Source: Mesorhizobium_B sp963522145
GTDB taxonomy: Bacteria > Pseudomonadota > Alphaproteobacteria > Rhizobiales > Rhizobiaceae
Reading direction: 5' to 3'
Length of the DNA: 64,000 bases
NCBI GenBank assembly: GCA_963522145.1
Contig: CAUQXI010000007.1
Span: 1-64,000 of the forward strand
Part shown: positions 8,127-19,234 of the stretch, one piece after another
Numbering within the stretch: the first letter of the stretch is position 1
How the letters are laid out: each line of letters opens with the position of its first letter
The notes under the pieces: generated by a model
What the model was told of the DNA's origin: nothing
Database searches by the model: none
Seen by the model: the letters and a program-made list of their open reading frames with translations, nothing else
Program-made: the position numbers and the translations under genes

Positions 8127-8672
8127 TCAGGACGGTCGGCTGACCAGCCACTGCCACAGATAGGCGGCCAGCGGATTTTCCACTTGAAGGCGTGTTGCGT
8201 TATCACCGGTCCGATAGAGCAGCGCCGGAACGCCCGCGAAGTTGAGGGCGGCAGAGCGGCTTCCGCCGTCGAGATCGGCGGCAGTGCCTTCCCGGAGCAG
8301 GTCACGCACGCCCTCTCCCCTCAGTTCGAAGATTCTGTAGAGATCATCGGCCGCGGTCGAAGCGAAGCCCTCCGCGTGCCAGCCATGCTCCAAGGCCGGC
8401 CCGCCCTCGCCGACGATCAGCGCGCGGTCTAGCGCGATGCGAACCAGCACCTCCTGCCTGCGCGCCTGTTCCCACAGGCCGACTTCCTCCGCACCCGGCA
8501 GGACCGCTGCAACGGCGCGAGGAAGATCGCCGCTGACCAGCACCTGGCGCAATCCGGCGACAGGCCTGGCCGACCAGTTCTCGCGCGTGATGGCGGCGGA
8601 GCTCCAGTCCGGCGCGGGCGACCATTTTGCCTGCAGCGCGGCATCGCTCGGATGATCGGCGGCGTCACGCAT
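8127..8672 (-). CDS. soxG: Sarcosine oxidase gamma subunit
   Basis: The 181-residue protein has the SoxG fold related to the GcvT/YgfZ family ('LRQVLVSGDLP', 'ALIVGEGG', 'DLYRIFELRG'). It completes the heterotetrameric sarcosine oxidase, which demethylates sarcosine to glycine with O2 and can pass the methyl group to tetrahydrofolate. It is the last gene of soxBDAG, starting at an ATG that overlaps the soxA stop by 8 nt. The C-terminal 'NPLAAYLWQWLVSRP' is typical of the family. Confidence 0.9.
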   Translation of the reverse strand: MRDAADHPSDAALQAKWSPAPDWSSAAITRENWSARPVAGLRQVLVSGDLPRAVAAVLPGAEEVGLWEQARRQEVLVRIALDRALIVGEGGPALEHGWHAEGFASTAADDLYRIFELRGEGVRDLLREGTAADLDGGSRSAALNFAGVPALLYRTGDNATRLQVENPLAAYLWQWLVSRPS

Positions 8673-11505
8673 GAAGGCGGGCTCCCTCGGGATCGAGCGC
8701 GCAAGGGGCGGTGATCGTCGCGCGCATCGTGCGGCCGAGATGTGCGAACTCGATCGTCTCGCCCATGCGGTTCAAGCCACCCTCGATCAGGCCGAGCGCA
8801 ATGGGACGGTTGAGCGTCGGGCTGTGGTGGCTCGTCGTGACAAATCCGACCGAGCGGCGGCGTCCGCCAATCGTTTCCACCCCATGTGCGCCGGTCGGGA
8901 GGAGCGTGTCGCCTTCAACCGCAAGGCCGACGAACTGCAGCCGGTTCTCGCGCTGCGCATTTTCGGTCAAAAGCGAGCGCTTGCCCACGAACTCGTCGCG
9001 CCGCTTGTCGCGCGGGCCTGTCACGCCGAGATCGTGCGGCATGGTGGTGCCATCCGTATCCTTGCCCGCGATGAGATAGCCTTTTTCGGCCCGAAGAAGC
9101 AGCAGAGCCTCCGAACCCATGGGGGCCACGTCCAGCGACCGGCCCGCTTCCACCATCGCATCGAGCAGGGCGGAGGCGGCGTGTGCCGGCACGGACACTT
9201 CATAGGAGCGGTCGCCGGTGAAGCTTACCCGCGCCACACGCGCCGTTTCGGAACCGAATCGCCCTTGGGCAAAAGCCATATGCGGAAGAATTGCGTCATC
9301 GAGATCGACGCCAAGGCCCAGGCCCGCCACGAGGTCGCGCGCGCGCGGTCCCGAAGCGGTCAGCGTCACCCATTGGGCGGTCGCGTTGTGGACGAATACG
9401 CGGGCGGGATCGAAGCGGTCCTGCCGCCACTCCTCCAGACGCGCATGAACGCCCGCCACGTGGCCCGACGAGCAGGACACGATGTAATGCTCGTCGGAGA
9501 TCTTCAGCGAAACACCGTCATCATAGACCACGCCGCCTTCGGTGAGCATGAAGCCATAACGTACCCGTCCGGGCTTCAGCGTGGACAGCGTGTTGTAGGA
9601 GTTGAAGTCGACCAGCGCGCCGGCGTCCGGCCCCATCACCTCGATCTTGCCGAGCGGCGAGCCGTCGAGGAGCGCGACCGCACCGCGCGCGCATTCCGCC
9701 TCGCGAAAAACGGCTTCGTTCTTGCTGCCCGGCCCGAACCAGGCGGGACGGAGCCAGCCGCCATATTCGCGGAAGGTGGCGTCGTTCTCCCGATGCCGCG
9801 CTTCCAGCGGGAGCCGCCGGATGGGATTGAACAACTCGCCGCGCCGCCGTCCCGCGATCACGGTGAACGGCACGGGCGTGAAAGGCGGGCGATAGGTGGT
9901 GGTGCCGGTTTCGGGGATGGTGCGTCCGGTCAGCGCCGCCATGGCTGCGAGGCCGTTCATGTTCGATGTCTTGCCCTGATCGGTCGCCATGCCGAGCGTG
10001 GTGTAGCGCTTGAGGTGTTCGACCGAGCGGAAATTTTCCCGCGCGGCAAGCTCCACATCCTTCAGCGTGACGTCGTTCTGGAAGTCGATCCACTGCCGGC
10101 CTTTCGAGCCCGGCTTCGGCCAGGCGGGCGCGAGCGCGAAAGAGGCTTCGGGCGATGAAACGCGTGGCGCGCCGACGCCTTCACCGCCGCCCGCTTCGAA
10201 ACCCTCGCCAAGCGCTGCGGACAGTGCATAGGAACCGTTGGCCGCACCGGCCACGTCCATGCCGGCCACGGGCTCGCGCGGCACAAAGGCCGCGATCTCC
10301 TCGCGATAGCGGAGCTTGCCTCCATTCTGGCAGAACAGGTGGACCGTGGGCGTCCAGCCGCCGGACACGAGCACGCAATCCGCCTCGATCCTTTTGCCGC
10401 CCGCCGAGACGCCTTCCACGCCGCGCCGCCCGTGAACGGCTTCGATCCCGGCGCCGCGATGAAGAACGACGCCATCCGGCGCGGTCCCGCCATCCATACG
10501 CGTGTCAAACAGCGTCACGCTTGCGCCCGCGCGCGCCAATTCGCCTGCGATAGCGGCGGCGCGGTCGTTGTTGGCGCTTACCGCGATACGCTCGCCCACC
10601 AGCACTTCGTGGCGCTTGAGGTAGTAAAGAGCCGCTTCGGCCGACATCACGCCGGGCCGGTCATTGTCGGCGAACAGCAACGGACGTTCGATGGCGCCCG
10701 TCGCGACCACGATCTGCCCCGCGCGCACGCGCCACAAGCGGTCGGGCAGACTGTCGCGGCGCTCCCAGACCGCAACGAGATTGTGGTCATAAACGCCGAA
10801 CGCGGTGGCGCCCGTCAGCACCGTGTGACCCTGAGCCTGCAGGCCTTCCACCGCCTGCCCGGCCCATGCCGCTCCCCCCTGGCCGTCGATCTCCGCCTCG
10901 CAGTGGAGCAGCGAGCCGCCGGGCGCCGGCCGGTCGTCCACGACCATCACGCTCCTGTTCGCGCCTGCCGCACCTAAGGCAGCGGCAAGCCCCGCCGGGC
11001 CGGCGCCGACCACCAGCACGTCGCAATGGGCGTTCAAGGTGGACACGTCGGCCGGCGGCACGTGGTCGGGATCGAGCCGCCCAAGCCCCGCCATGTTGCG
11101 GATCGGGCCCTCGAAGCGATGCCAGTTTGGCCAAAGAAAGGTCTTGTAATAGAAGCCCGCCGGCAGGAACCGCGCTAGGCGGTCGATGCGGCCGTGACGA
11201 TCCTCTGCGGCGCTCGGATCGGCGTTGACCGCGCGCGCATCGAGGCCCGCGCGCAGCGGCTCGGTGGTGGCGCGCAGATTGGGCGTGGTCTTGTTGTCGA
11301 TCGTCACGTCGAGCAGGGCGTTAGGCTCTTCCGACCAGAAGCCCCAAACGCCGCGCGGGCGATGATATTTGAACGAGCGGCCGACGATGCGCACCCCGTT
11401 GGCGAGAAGTGCGGAGGCGATCGTGTCGTCCGCGCGGCCGCGATAGTTCTTTCCATCGAAGCGAAAGGAAACCGTTCCAAGCTCGCCCAGTCGATGCGCG
11501 GTCAT
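8665..11505 (-). CDS. soxA: Sarcosine oxidase alpha subunit
   Basis: The 946-residue protein has the SoxA order of domains. An N-terminal [2Fe-2S]-ferredoxin-like region carries 'DDTIASALLANGVR' and 'RSFKYHRPRGV'. A dinucleotide-binding domain starts at about residue 165 with 'VLVVGAGPAGLAAALGAAGA'. A large GcvT-type tetrahydrofolate-binding half contains 'DFNSYNTLSTLKPGRVRYGFMLTEGG' features and 'EALLLLRAEKGYL'. With SoxB, SoxD and SoxG it forms the NAD/FAD/FMN/Zn enzyme that oxidises sarcosine. It is slightly shorter than the common 965-1000 residues. The start overlaps the soxD stop by 4 nt (ATGA). Confidence 0.95.
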   Translation of the reverse strand: MTAHRLGELGTVSFRFDGKNYRGRADDTIASALLANGVRIVGRSFKYHRPRGVWGFWSEEPNALLDVTIDNKTTPNLRATTEPLRAGLDARAVNADPSAAEDRHGRIDRLARFLPAGFYYKTFLWPNWHRFEGPIRNMAGLGRLDPDHVPPADVSTLNAHCDVLVVGAGPAGLAAALGAAGANRSVMVVDDRPAPGGSLLHCEAEIDGQGGAAWAGQAVEGLQAQGHTVLTGATAFGVYDHNLVAVWERRDSLPDRLWRVRAGQIVVATGAIERPLLFADNDRPGVMSAEAALYYLKRHEVLVGERIAVSANNDRAAAIAGELARAGASVTLFDTRMDGGTAPDGVVLHRGAGIEAVHGRRGVEGVSAGGKRIEADCVLVSGGWTPTVHLFCQNGGKLRYREEIAAFVPREPVAGMDVAGAANGSYALSAALGEGFEAGGGEGVGAPRVSSPEASFALAPAWPKPGSKGRQWIDFQNDVTLKDVELAARENFRSVEHLKRYTTLGMATDQGKTSNMNGLAAMAALTGRTIPETGTTTYRPPFTPVPFTVIAGRRRGELFNPIRRLPLEARHRENDATFREYGGWLRPAWFGPGSKNEAVFREAECARGAVALLDGSPLGKIEVMGPDAGALVDFNSYNTLSTLKPGRVRYGFMLTEGGVVYDDGVSLKISDEHYIVSCSSGHVAGVHARLEEWRQDRFDPARVFVHNATAQWVTLTASGPRARDLVAGLGLGVDLDDAILPHMAFAQGRFGSETARVARVSFTGDRSYEVSVPAHAASALLDAMVEAGRSLDVAPMGSEALLLLRAEKGYLIAGKDTDGTTMPHDLGVTGPRDKRRDEFVGKRSLLTENAQRENRLQFVGLAVEGDTLLPTGAHGVETIGGRRRSVGFVTTSHHSPTLNRPIALGLIEGGLNRMGETIEFAHLGRTMRATITAPCALDPEGARLHA

Positions 11506-11849
11506 GACCGGGCCTCGACGGTGAAGGTGGCTTGGCCGCCTCCCGTGTCGCTCGAAGCGTCGCCTTCGAGCCCGGGCACGGCATCGACCGTGTTCCTGCG
11601 CTGGGAGCGCCCCGCCCCCACGGCATGCGTCGCCGTGTTCCGCTCCATCAAAAAGAACTCGCCGCAGGGATTGTGCACCCAGATCTCGCGCGAGGCGCCT
11701 TTCGGGTTCGCATGAAGATGCAGGAAGCCGGCCCAGTCCTCCGCCGAAACCGCGCCGGCCGGCTCAGGACGCGCCTTGCCTGCCTCGCCGCCGAAGGTGA
11801 ACTCGGTTTCGTCGCGCAGGCCGCAGAAGGGACAGGGAAAAAGCTGCAT
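11502..11849 (-). CDS. soxD: Sarcosine oxidase delta subunit
   Basis: The 115-residue subunit opens 'MQLFPCPFCGLRDETEF', with the CPFC zinc ligands of SoxD, and has the conserved 'HANPKGASREIWVHNPCGEFF' region with the remaining His/Cys ligand. It is the small zinc-binding subunit of the sarcosine oxidase heterotetramer. It lies between soxB (24-bp gap) and soxA (4-nt overlap). Confidence 0.93.
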   Translation of the reverse strand: MQLFPCPFCGLRDETEFTFGGEAGKARPEPAGAVSAEDWAGFLHLHANPKGASREIWVHNPCGEFFLMERNTATHAVGAGRSQRRNTVDAVPGLEGDASSDTGGGQATFTVEARS

Positions 11850-11873
11850 AAGCGTCCTTCCTTTGCGCCCGGC

Positions 11874-13124
11874 TCAGTGCGCGATGCCGGAGCCGGCGGC
11901 TTCGTCGATCAACCGGCCGGTGCGGAACCGATCGAGATCGAAGGGCCGGCTGATCGGGTGATGCTCCCCCGTGGCGATCAGATGAGCGAGCAGCCAGCCG
12001 CCGGCAGGAATCGCCTTGAAGCCGCCCGTGCCCCAGCCGCAGTTGAGATAAAGGCCCGGCAGCGGCGATGGACCGATGATCGGCGACGAATCCGGCACCA
12101 CATCCACGACCCCCGCCCACTGCCGAAGCATCCGCAACTGTCCGAGCGAGGGAAACATCTCCAGCATGCCGGAGATCACGGCCGCCCCCGCGGGAGGATT
12201 GCCGCGCTGCGCGTAGGACGGCACACGGTCGATCCCGCCGCCGACCACCATCTCGCCCTTGTCGGACTGAAACAGATAGGTGCCGGTGCCGAGGTGAAGC
12301 AGCACGATGTCGAGGCACGGCTTCACCGGCTCGGACACCATGGCCTGCAGCGAATAGGAGCGGATCGGCAATTCGAAGCCTGCCTTGGCCGACATCACGG
12401 TCGAATGCCCGGCAACCGCGAGCCCCACCGTGCCGGCGCGGATTTGCCCGCGCGAGGTCTCGACGCCCACGCATCGGCCATCCTCGACAAGGAACCCCAG
12501 AACCTCGCAGTTCTGGACGATGTCCACGCCCAGACCGTCGGCGGCGCGCGCATAGCCCCAGGCAACCGCATCGTGGCGCGCGACGCCGCCGCGCCCCTGC
12601 CACACGCCTCCGAAGATCGGATAGCGCGCCTGTGGACTGTCATTCAGCAGCGGCGCATGGGCCAGCACCTGGGACCGGCCCCACAATTCGGCATCCACGC
12701 CGTTGATCTGCATCGCATTGACGAGGCGGGCAGCGATTTCCATCTCGGCTTCGGAGTGCCCGATCGTGATGATGCCGCGCTGGCTTAGCATGATATTGTA
12801 GTTGAGTTCGCGGCTCAGGCCCTCATAGAGCCGAAGCGCGAAATCGTAGAGCGCGACGCTTTCGGGATAGAAGTAGTTGGACCGCACGGTGGTGGTGTTG
12901 CGACCCGTATTGCCGCCGCCGATCCAGTTCTTCTCGATCACCGCGACATTGTGCATCCCGTGGTTCTTGGCGAGGTAATAGGCGGTGGCGAGCCCGTGCC
13001 CGCCGCCGCCGACGATCACCGCGTCATAGGCCGGCCTGGGCTCTGCATCGCGCCAGGCGGGCTGCCAGCCGGCCTGGGTGCGCAGTCCCTCGCGCGCGCG
13101 GCTCCAAGCCGAATAGCGCTTCAT
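11874..13124 (-). CDS. soxB: Sarcosine oxidase beta subunit
   Basis: The 416-residue flavoprotein starts 'MKRYSAWSRAREGL', the usual SoxB N-terminus, and has the FAD-binding 'VIVGGGGHGLATAYYLAK' at residues 36-53. The segment 'ARHDAVAWG' (His184) corresponds to the site of covalent FMN attachment in SoxB of Corynebacterium. This subunit holds the sarcosine dehydrogenating site. The ATG at 13124 gives the standard length; the open frame to 13337 has no coding character. It is the first gene of soxBDAG. No glyA, folD or purU partner is next to it in this window. Confidence 0.95.
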   Translation of the reverse strand: MKRYSAWSRAREGLRTQAGWQPAWRDAEPRPAYDAVIVGGGGHGLATAYYLAKNHGMHNVAVIEKNWIGGGNTGRNTTTVRSNYFYPESVALYDFALRLYEGLSRELNYNIMLSQRGIITIGHSEAEMEIAARLVNAMQINGVDAELWGRSQVLAHAPLLNDSPQARYPIFGGVWQGRGGVARHDAVAWGYARAADGLGVDIVQNCEVLGFLVEDGRCVGVETSRGQIRAGTVGLAVAGHSTVMSAKAGFELPIRSYSLQAMVSEPVKPCLDIVLLHLGTGTYLFQSDKGEMVVGGGIDRVPSYAQRGNPPAGAAVISGMLEMFPSLGQLRMLRQWAGVVDVVPDSSPIIGPSPLPGLYLNCGWGTGGFKAIPAGGWLLAHLIATGEHHPISRPFDLDRFRTGRLIDEAAGSGIAH

Positions 13125-13328
13125 GCGCAAGCCCCGCCCCGGCGTGTCTGATCTTCGTGCATCCCTGGGCGCGTCCCGATCACCATCGCCCCTCTTCGTG
13201 AGCGCGCGGAACGAGGCTGTCAATGCGGCCGTCTTTAGCGGGCAACAACCCTGAGGCCGTTTCTCACGAGATGGCGAGGCCCGCCATTGTCTCTCGCCTG
13301 CCCCTGCCTCCCGGTCTAGAAGCCGTTC

Positions 13329-15179
<1,851 letters not shown>

Positions 15180-15186
15180 GGAAGCG

Positions 15187-16179
15187 CTACCAGCGCTGGT
15201 GCACGTGAGGCGCGATGCTGCGCCGGTAGATGTCGCGGACGCGCTCCATGGCCTCCGGGCTCAAGGGCGAGAATGTGCTCGCTGCCGCATTGCCCTCGGC
15301 CTGGGCGGGATTCTTGGCTCCAGGAATGACCACCGTCACCGCATCCTCCATCAGGATCCAGCGCAATGCCGCCTGCGCCATGGTGGCGCCATCCGGCACG
15401 ACCTCGCGCAGCGCCTCCACAGCTTCCAGCGCGACATCATAGGGCACGCCGGCGAAAGTCTCGCCCACATCGAAGGCCTCGCCGTGACGGTTGAAGTTGC
15501 GGTGATCGTCGGCGGCGAATTGCGAGGCAGCCGTCATCTTGCCCGAGAGCATCCCGCTTGCGAGCGGCACGCGCACGATCACCGCCACGTCCTTTTCTGT
15601 CGCCTGCGGAAAGAACAGCTCGGCCGGGCGCTGCCGGAACATGTTGTAGATGATCTGGACGCTCACAACGTTGGGATAGGCGATGGCCTTGAGCGCCTCC
15701 TCGACCTTTTCCACCGACACGCCGTAGAAGCGGATCTTGCCCTTTTCCACGAGCCGGTCCATCGCATCGAACAGTTCGGGCCGGTAATAGGCCTCGGTCG
15801 GCGGGCAATGGAGCTGCACGAGGTCGAGCGCCTCAACGCCCAGGTTATCGAGGCTGCGATCGATGAAGGCCTCGATGTTCTTCCCCGTATAGCCGTCCGC
15901 CACATGCGGATCGAGCCTGCGGCCGGCCTTGGTGGCGACGATCGGGCGATCGCTCCCGCGCTCGCGGAGAACGTCGCGGATGATGCGCTCCGAGCGTCCG
16001 TCGCCATAAACGTCGGCCGTATCGATGAACGTCACGCCCGCATCCAGCGCAGCATGAAGCGCCGCCTTGGCGTCGCTTTCGCCAACATCGCCCCACGCGC
16101 CGCCGATCGCCCAGGCGCCGAAGCCGATCTCTGAAACAGTCCAGCCGGTGCGGCCGAAGCGACGTGCGGGAAGGGTCAT
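15187..16179 (-). CDS. Aldo/keto reductase
   Basis: This 330-residue TIM-barrel oxidoreductase has the AKR tetrad in order: Asp and Tyr in 'FIDTADVYGDGRSE', Lys in 'VATKAG' and His in 'LVQLHCPP'. The NADPH-binding 'VIPGAKNPAQAEGNAAAS' is near the C-terminus. It reduces aldehydes or ketones, and the physiological substrate cannot be read from the sequence. The start is the ATG at 16179 ('MTLPARRFGRTG'); an upstream ATG at 16200 would add seven residues. It stands alone, convergent with recQ. Confidence 0.9.
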   Translation of the reverse strand: MTLPARRFGRTGWTVSEIGFGAWAIGGAWGDVGESDAKAALHAALDAGVTFIDTADVYGDGRSERIIRDVLRERGSDRPIVATKAGRRLDPHVADGYTGKNIEAFIDRSLDNLGVEALDLVQLHCPPTEAYYRPELFDAMDRLVEKGKIRFYGVSVEKVEEALKAIAYPNVVSVQIIYNMFRQRPAELFFPQATEKDVAVIVRVPLASGMLSGKMTAASQFAADDHRNFNRHGEAFDVGETFAGVPYDVALEAVEALREVVPDGATMAQAALRWILMEDAVTVVIPGAKNPAQAEGNAAASTFSPLSPEAMERVRDIYRRSIAPHVHQRW

Positions 16180-16274
16180 GGCGGATATCCGATGCGGCAA
16201 AAAAGGAATCGTCGCCTCCTCATATAGCGCATGGGGAAAGAGGAGCGACCGAGCCCGCGTTCGACGCTTGTCTC

Positions 16275-16544
16275 TCAGGCGTGGGCGAGCATCCGGCAGT
16301 GATGGAGCACCGCGCGCGCCCGGCGCTGGGCGACATCCATGGCCCAGAGGCAGGGCTTTCCTTCCGCCACGCGCATCACCGCTTCCATGGCGCTGACCAG
16401 AGCATCATGCGGCTCGGTGGCCAGATGCGGCTTGTTGATCCGCTCGCTGAGGGTAGCCACCGCGCGTTCCACCGCAGGGCGATCGTCCGCCCTTGGATGG
16501 GCGATTACGTCCAGAAGCATGCGATAAAGATCGATGGTCGGCAT
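16275..16544 (-). CDS. Hypothetical protein, 89 residues
   Basis: This is a small, mainly helical and soluble protein ('MPTIDLYRMLLDVIAHPRADD') with no signal peptide or membrane segment. I do not recognise it. The amino-acid composition looks like that of a real protein, but there is no Shine-Dalgarno before the ATG, so the call is moderate. It lies between the aldo/keto reductase and treY, on the same strand as both. Confidence 0.5.
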   Translation of the reverse strand: MPTIDLYRMLLDVIAHPRADDRPAVERAVATLSERINKPHLATEPHDALVSAMEAVMRVAEGKPCLWAMDVAQRRARAVLHHCRMLAHA

Positions 16545-16633
16545 AGGAGGCCCAATGGGTTGCGGAAGCCATCCTCCTTAGCTACCGCAACATGAACGGC
16601 GCATGTCTGTTCCGTTCAGCCTCGTTGCACGCC

Positions 16634-19234
16634 TTAGGCGCGCCGGAGCAGCGCGACTGGCCGGCCTTGCAGGACATCGCGCGCGTCGAGCCGCTCGCCG
16701 GCCTCGAGACGCTCGCCGGTCAGACGGTTCTCCCACCGTCCGCGTGCTTCCGGCGGCAGAAGGATCTCCGCATCCTCGCCCGACGCCTGCCCGGATTTGA
16801 GTCCGAGCCGCGACACGACCGTCATCACGGCGCCTGCACCATCGCTGCGCATGAAGGCGACGACGCCCTCCGCGTTGGTACCCCTCGCCTGAAGCGGCAG
16901 ATAGGCGCCGTCGGCGAAAAGCGCGGGATCCTCCTTGCGAAGTCGCAGACCCGTGGCGATCAGGAACAGCTTGGCGCTCTCGAAGTCAGGCGGAAACACG
17001 CCCTCCTCCAACGCGTCGAGTCGCGCGGATAGCACCGCGAAGTCGACGGGCCGCCGGTTGTCGGGATCGACCAGGCTCAAGTCCCAGCCTTCCGTGCCCT
17101 GATAGATGTCGGGGATGCCGGGCGCAGTCAGCTTAATCAGCGTCTGCGCAAGGCTGTTGCGCTGGCCGGCCTCGATAAACGGGCGCAGCACCGAAGCGAA
17201 GTCGGCAAGGAACGCCTTGTTGTCTGGATCGAGCAGCCGCCGCGCATAGGCTTTGACCGCATCCTCATAGGCCTCGCCATGCTCGCTCCAGCTCGTGCGG
17301 CGCTTGGCCTCGCGCAATGCCTTCTCGACATAGGCCTCGAAGCGATCGGCCAGCCCGGCGAGCGTTTCGGCATCGGCCGGATCGGCGGTGACCGGCCACA
17401 TGCCGGCGAGCGCCTGGAAGAGCAGCCATTCGGTGTCGGGCTCGGGCGCCGGCCCGTCCGGCAGATGCCGCACGCCGTTCGCGTTCATCTCGCGCCAGCG
17501 ACCAACCGCGTCGGCCCATTGGTCGGGCCGCTCGCTCGGCGCATAAAGGCGCGCGCGGGCATCCTCGCCGCGCTTGGTGTCATGGGTTGCGGTGGCGAGA
17601 AGCCCGTGCGGCTGCGTGTTCACCCTCTCCGCCATGGCCGCGTGGAAGCGTGCGACCGAGCCGACCTCCTGCGCCGGATCGCCGCCCACTTCGTTCAACG
17701 CGATCATGCGATTGGCGCGGTAGAACAGCGTGTCCTCGACCGACTTCGCCGTTGCCGGTCCGGTAAGCTGCTGAAAGCGCGTACGGAACTCGGCGGCACC
17801 CTCGCCCCCGTCCAGCAGAAGGCGGAGCACAGAAGAGAGCGGCGCGTCATCCGCACTTCCCCGCGCTTTCCGGGCCGTCGCCGCCACCTTGTCGAGCAGT
17901 CTCGCATCCCGCTCGCCCATCCCGGCGCTGGTGCCGTAGCTGCGATAAACCGGGAACGCCACGATCAGGTCGGTGATGGCATTGCGCAGGGCGGCTTCGT
18001 CGGCGCCGTCGCTCAGCTGCGCCGCGATGCGGGCGAGACCCTTGAGTTCGGTTTCGAAATTGTCGGAAACCATCAGCCGCTTGGCCGCCCGGCGTTCTTC
18101 CTCGACGTCGAATTCCTGTCCCACCATCGCCACATGGCGGCGAGTAAGTTGAGCGAGCCCTTTTTCGTCCACGAAAAGCTCGGGTTGAAGCGCTGCGAAC
18201 TCATAGCCGGTGGTCCCCGCGATCGGCCATTCGGCGGCGAGCGGTTCGTTCTCGCCGAGAATCTTCTCCACCACGATGAATACATCCGGACCGACCGCCT
18301 CGCGCAACCGGGTCAGATAGGCCGCCGGATCGCCGAGCCCGTCCACATGGTCGATGCGGAGCCCGTCCACCTGACCGGAGCGGACGAGTTCGAGCGTCAG
18401 GCGATGCACGTCCTGGAACACCGCCTCGTCTTCCACCCGCACCCCGGCCAATCCCGTCACCTCGAAGAAGCGGCGATAGCTCAGATGCTTGCGCGCTTCC
18501 TTCCAGAAGAGCAGCCGCCATGGCTGGCCGTCGTGGAGGCGACGGAGGAAGGCCGCATCCCGCGCGCGGGCGTCGAGCAGCGTTTGAAGACGCGTGGCTG
18601 CCGCCTCATCGGCCAGCAGCGCACCGATGCGCCCATGCATCGCCTCCGCGTCTTCCGGCTGGGCCTGCTCGGCCTCTTCCGCGATCCGTTCGCCAAGCGG
18701 ATCCCCGGCGAGGGCCTCGCGATAGGTGGAAGGATGAAGCGGCAGAACCGTCTCGAAATAGCTGAGCCCGAGCACCCCTTTGGCTGGCTGGAGGCGCAAT
18801 CCGATCTCGCCTTGTTTTGCGGCTTCCTCGAAGGCACGGCCGAGGATCGGCAGGGTCAGCCTTTCGCGCCAGTTGATATCGAAGTGCCGCGCATAGGGGC
18901 TTTGCTCTCCCCATTCCACGACGTTCCGCCACCACGGGTTCTCCAGCGAGGCGGCCATGTGGTTGGGAACGATGTCGAGGATCAGCCCGAGCCCGGCCTT
19001 CTTCAGCACGGCGCTCAGGCGGTCGAAGCCCTCGCGTCCGCCGATCGCGGGATCGATCTCGTTGTGGTCGGCCACGTCATAGCCGTGGGTCGAGCCCTTC
19101 GGCGCGGTGAAGATGGGTGAGGCGTAGAGGTGGCTGATCCCCAGCCGCGCGAGGTAGGGCACGATCTCGACTGCGCGGTCGAACGTCATCCCGTCGCGGA
19201 ATTGCAGGCGGTAGGTGGCGCGGGGAAGCGTCAT
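16634..19234 (-). CDS. treY: Maltooligosyl trehalose synthase TreY
   Basis: The 866-residue GH13 enzyme starts 'MTLPRATYRLQFRDGMTFDRA', the TreY N-terminus. Signature segments are 'SPIFTAPKGSTHGYDV', 'DIVPNHMAA', 'GLRIDHVDGLGDP' (with the nucleophile Asp) and 'VVEKILGENE' (acid/base Glu), plus a C-terminal 'TAPGIPDIYQGTE'. It isomerises the terminal alpha-1,4 link of maltodextrins to the alpha,alpha-1,1 trehalose link. TreZ, two genes upstream, then releases trehalose. Its ATG overlaps the malQ stop (ATGA), so it is the last gene of glgX-treZ-malQ-treY. Confidence 0.96.
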   Translation of the reverse strand: MTLPRATYRLQFRDGMTFDRAVEIVPYLARLGISHLYASPIFTAPKGSTHGYDVADHNEIDPAIGGREGFDRLSAVLKKAGLGLILDIVPNHMAASLENPWWRNVVEWGEQSPYARHFDINWRERLTLPILGRAFEEAAKQGEIGLRLQPAKGVLGLSYFETVLPLHPSTYREALAGDPLGERIAEEAEQAQPEDAEAMHGRIGALLADEAAATRLQTLLDARARDAAFLRRLHDGQPWRLLFWKEARKHLSYRRFFEVTGLAGVRVEDEAVFQDVHRLTLELVRSGQVDGLRIDHVDGLGDPAAYLTRLREAVGPDVFIVVEKILGENEPLAAEWPIAGTTGYEFAALQPELFVDEKGLAQLTRRHVAMVGQEFDVEEERRAAKRLMVSDNFETELKGLARIAAQLSDGADEAALRNAITDLIVAFPVYRSYGTSAGMGERDARLLDKVAATARKARGSADDAPLSSVLRLLLDGGEGAAEFRTRFQQLTGPATAKSVEDTLFYRANRMIALNEVGGDPAQEVGSVARFHAAMAERVNTQPHGLLATATHDTKRGEDARARLYAPSERPDQWADAVGRWREMNANGVRHLPDGPAPEPDTEWLLFQALAGMWPVTADPADAETLAGLADRFEAYVEKALREAKRRTSWSEHGEAYEDAVKAYARRLLDPDNKAFLADFASVLRPFIEAGQRNSLAQTLIKLTAPGIPDIYQGTEGWDLSLVDPDNRRPVDFAVLSARLDALEEGVFPPDFESAKLFLIATGLRLRKEDPALFADGAYLPLQARGTNAEGVVAFMRSDGAGAVMTVVSRLGLKSGQASGEDAEILLPPEARGRWENRLTGERLEAGERLDARDVLQGRPVALLRRA

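Noticed and set aside
16538..16577. Good Shine-Dalgarno (AGGAGG) before a short plus-strand ATG at about 16554
   Set aside because: The frame has only eight codons before a stop and leads nowhere; probably chance.
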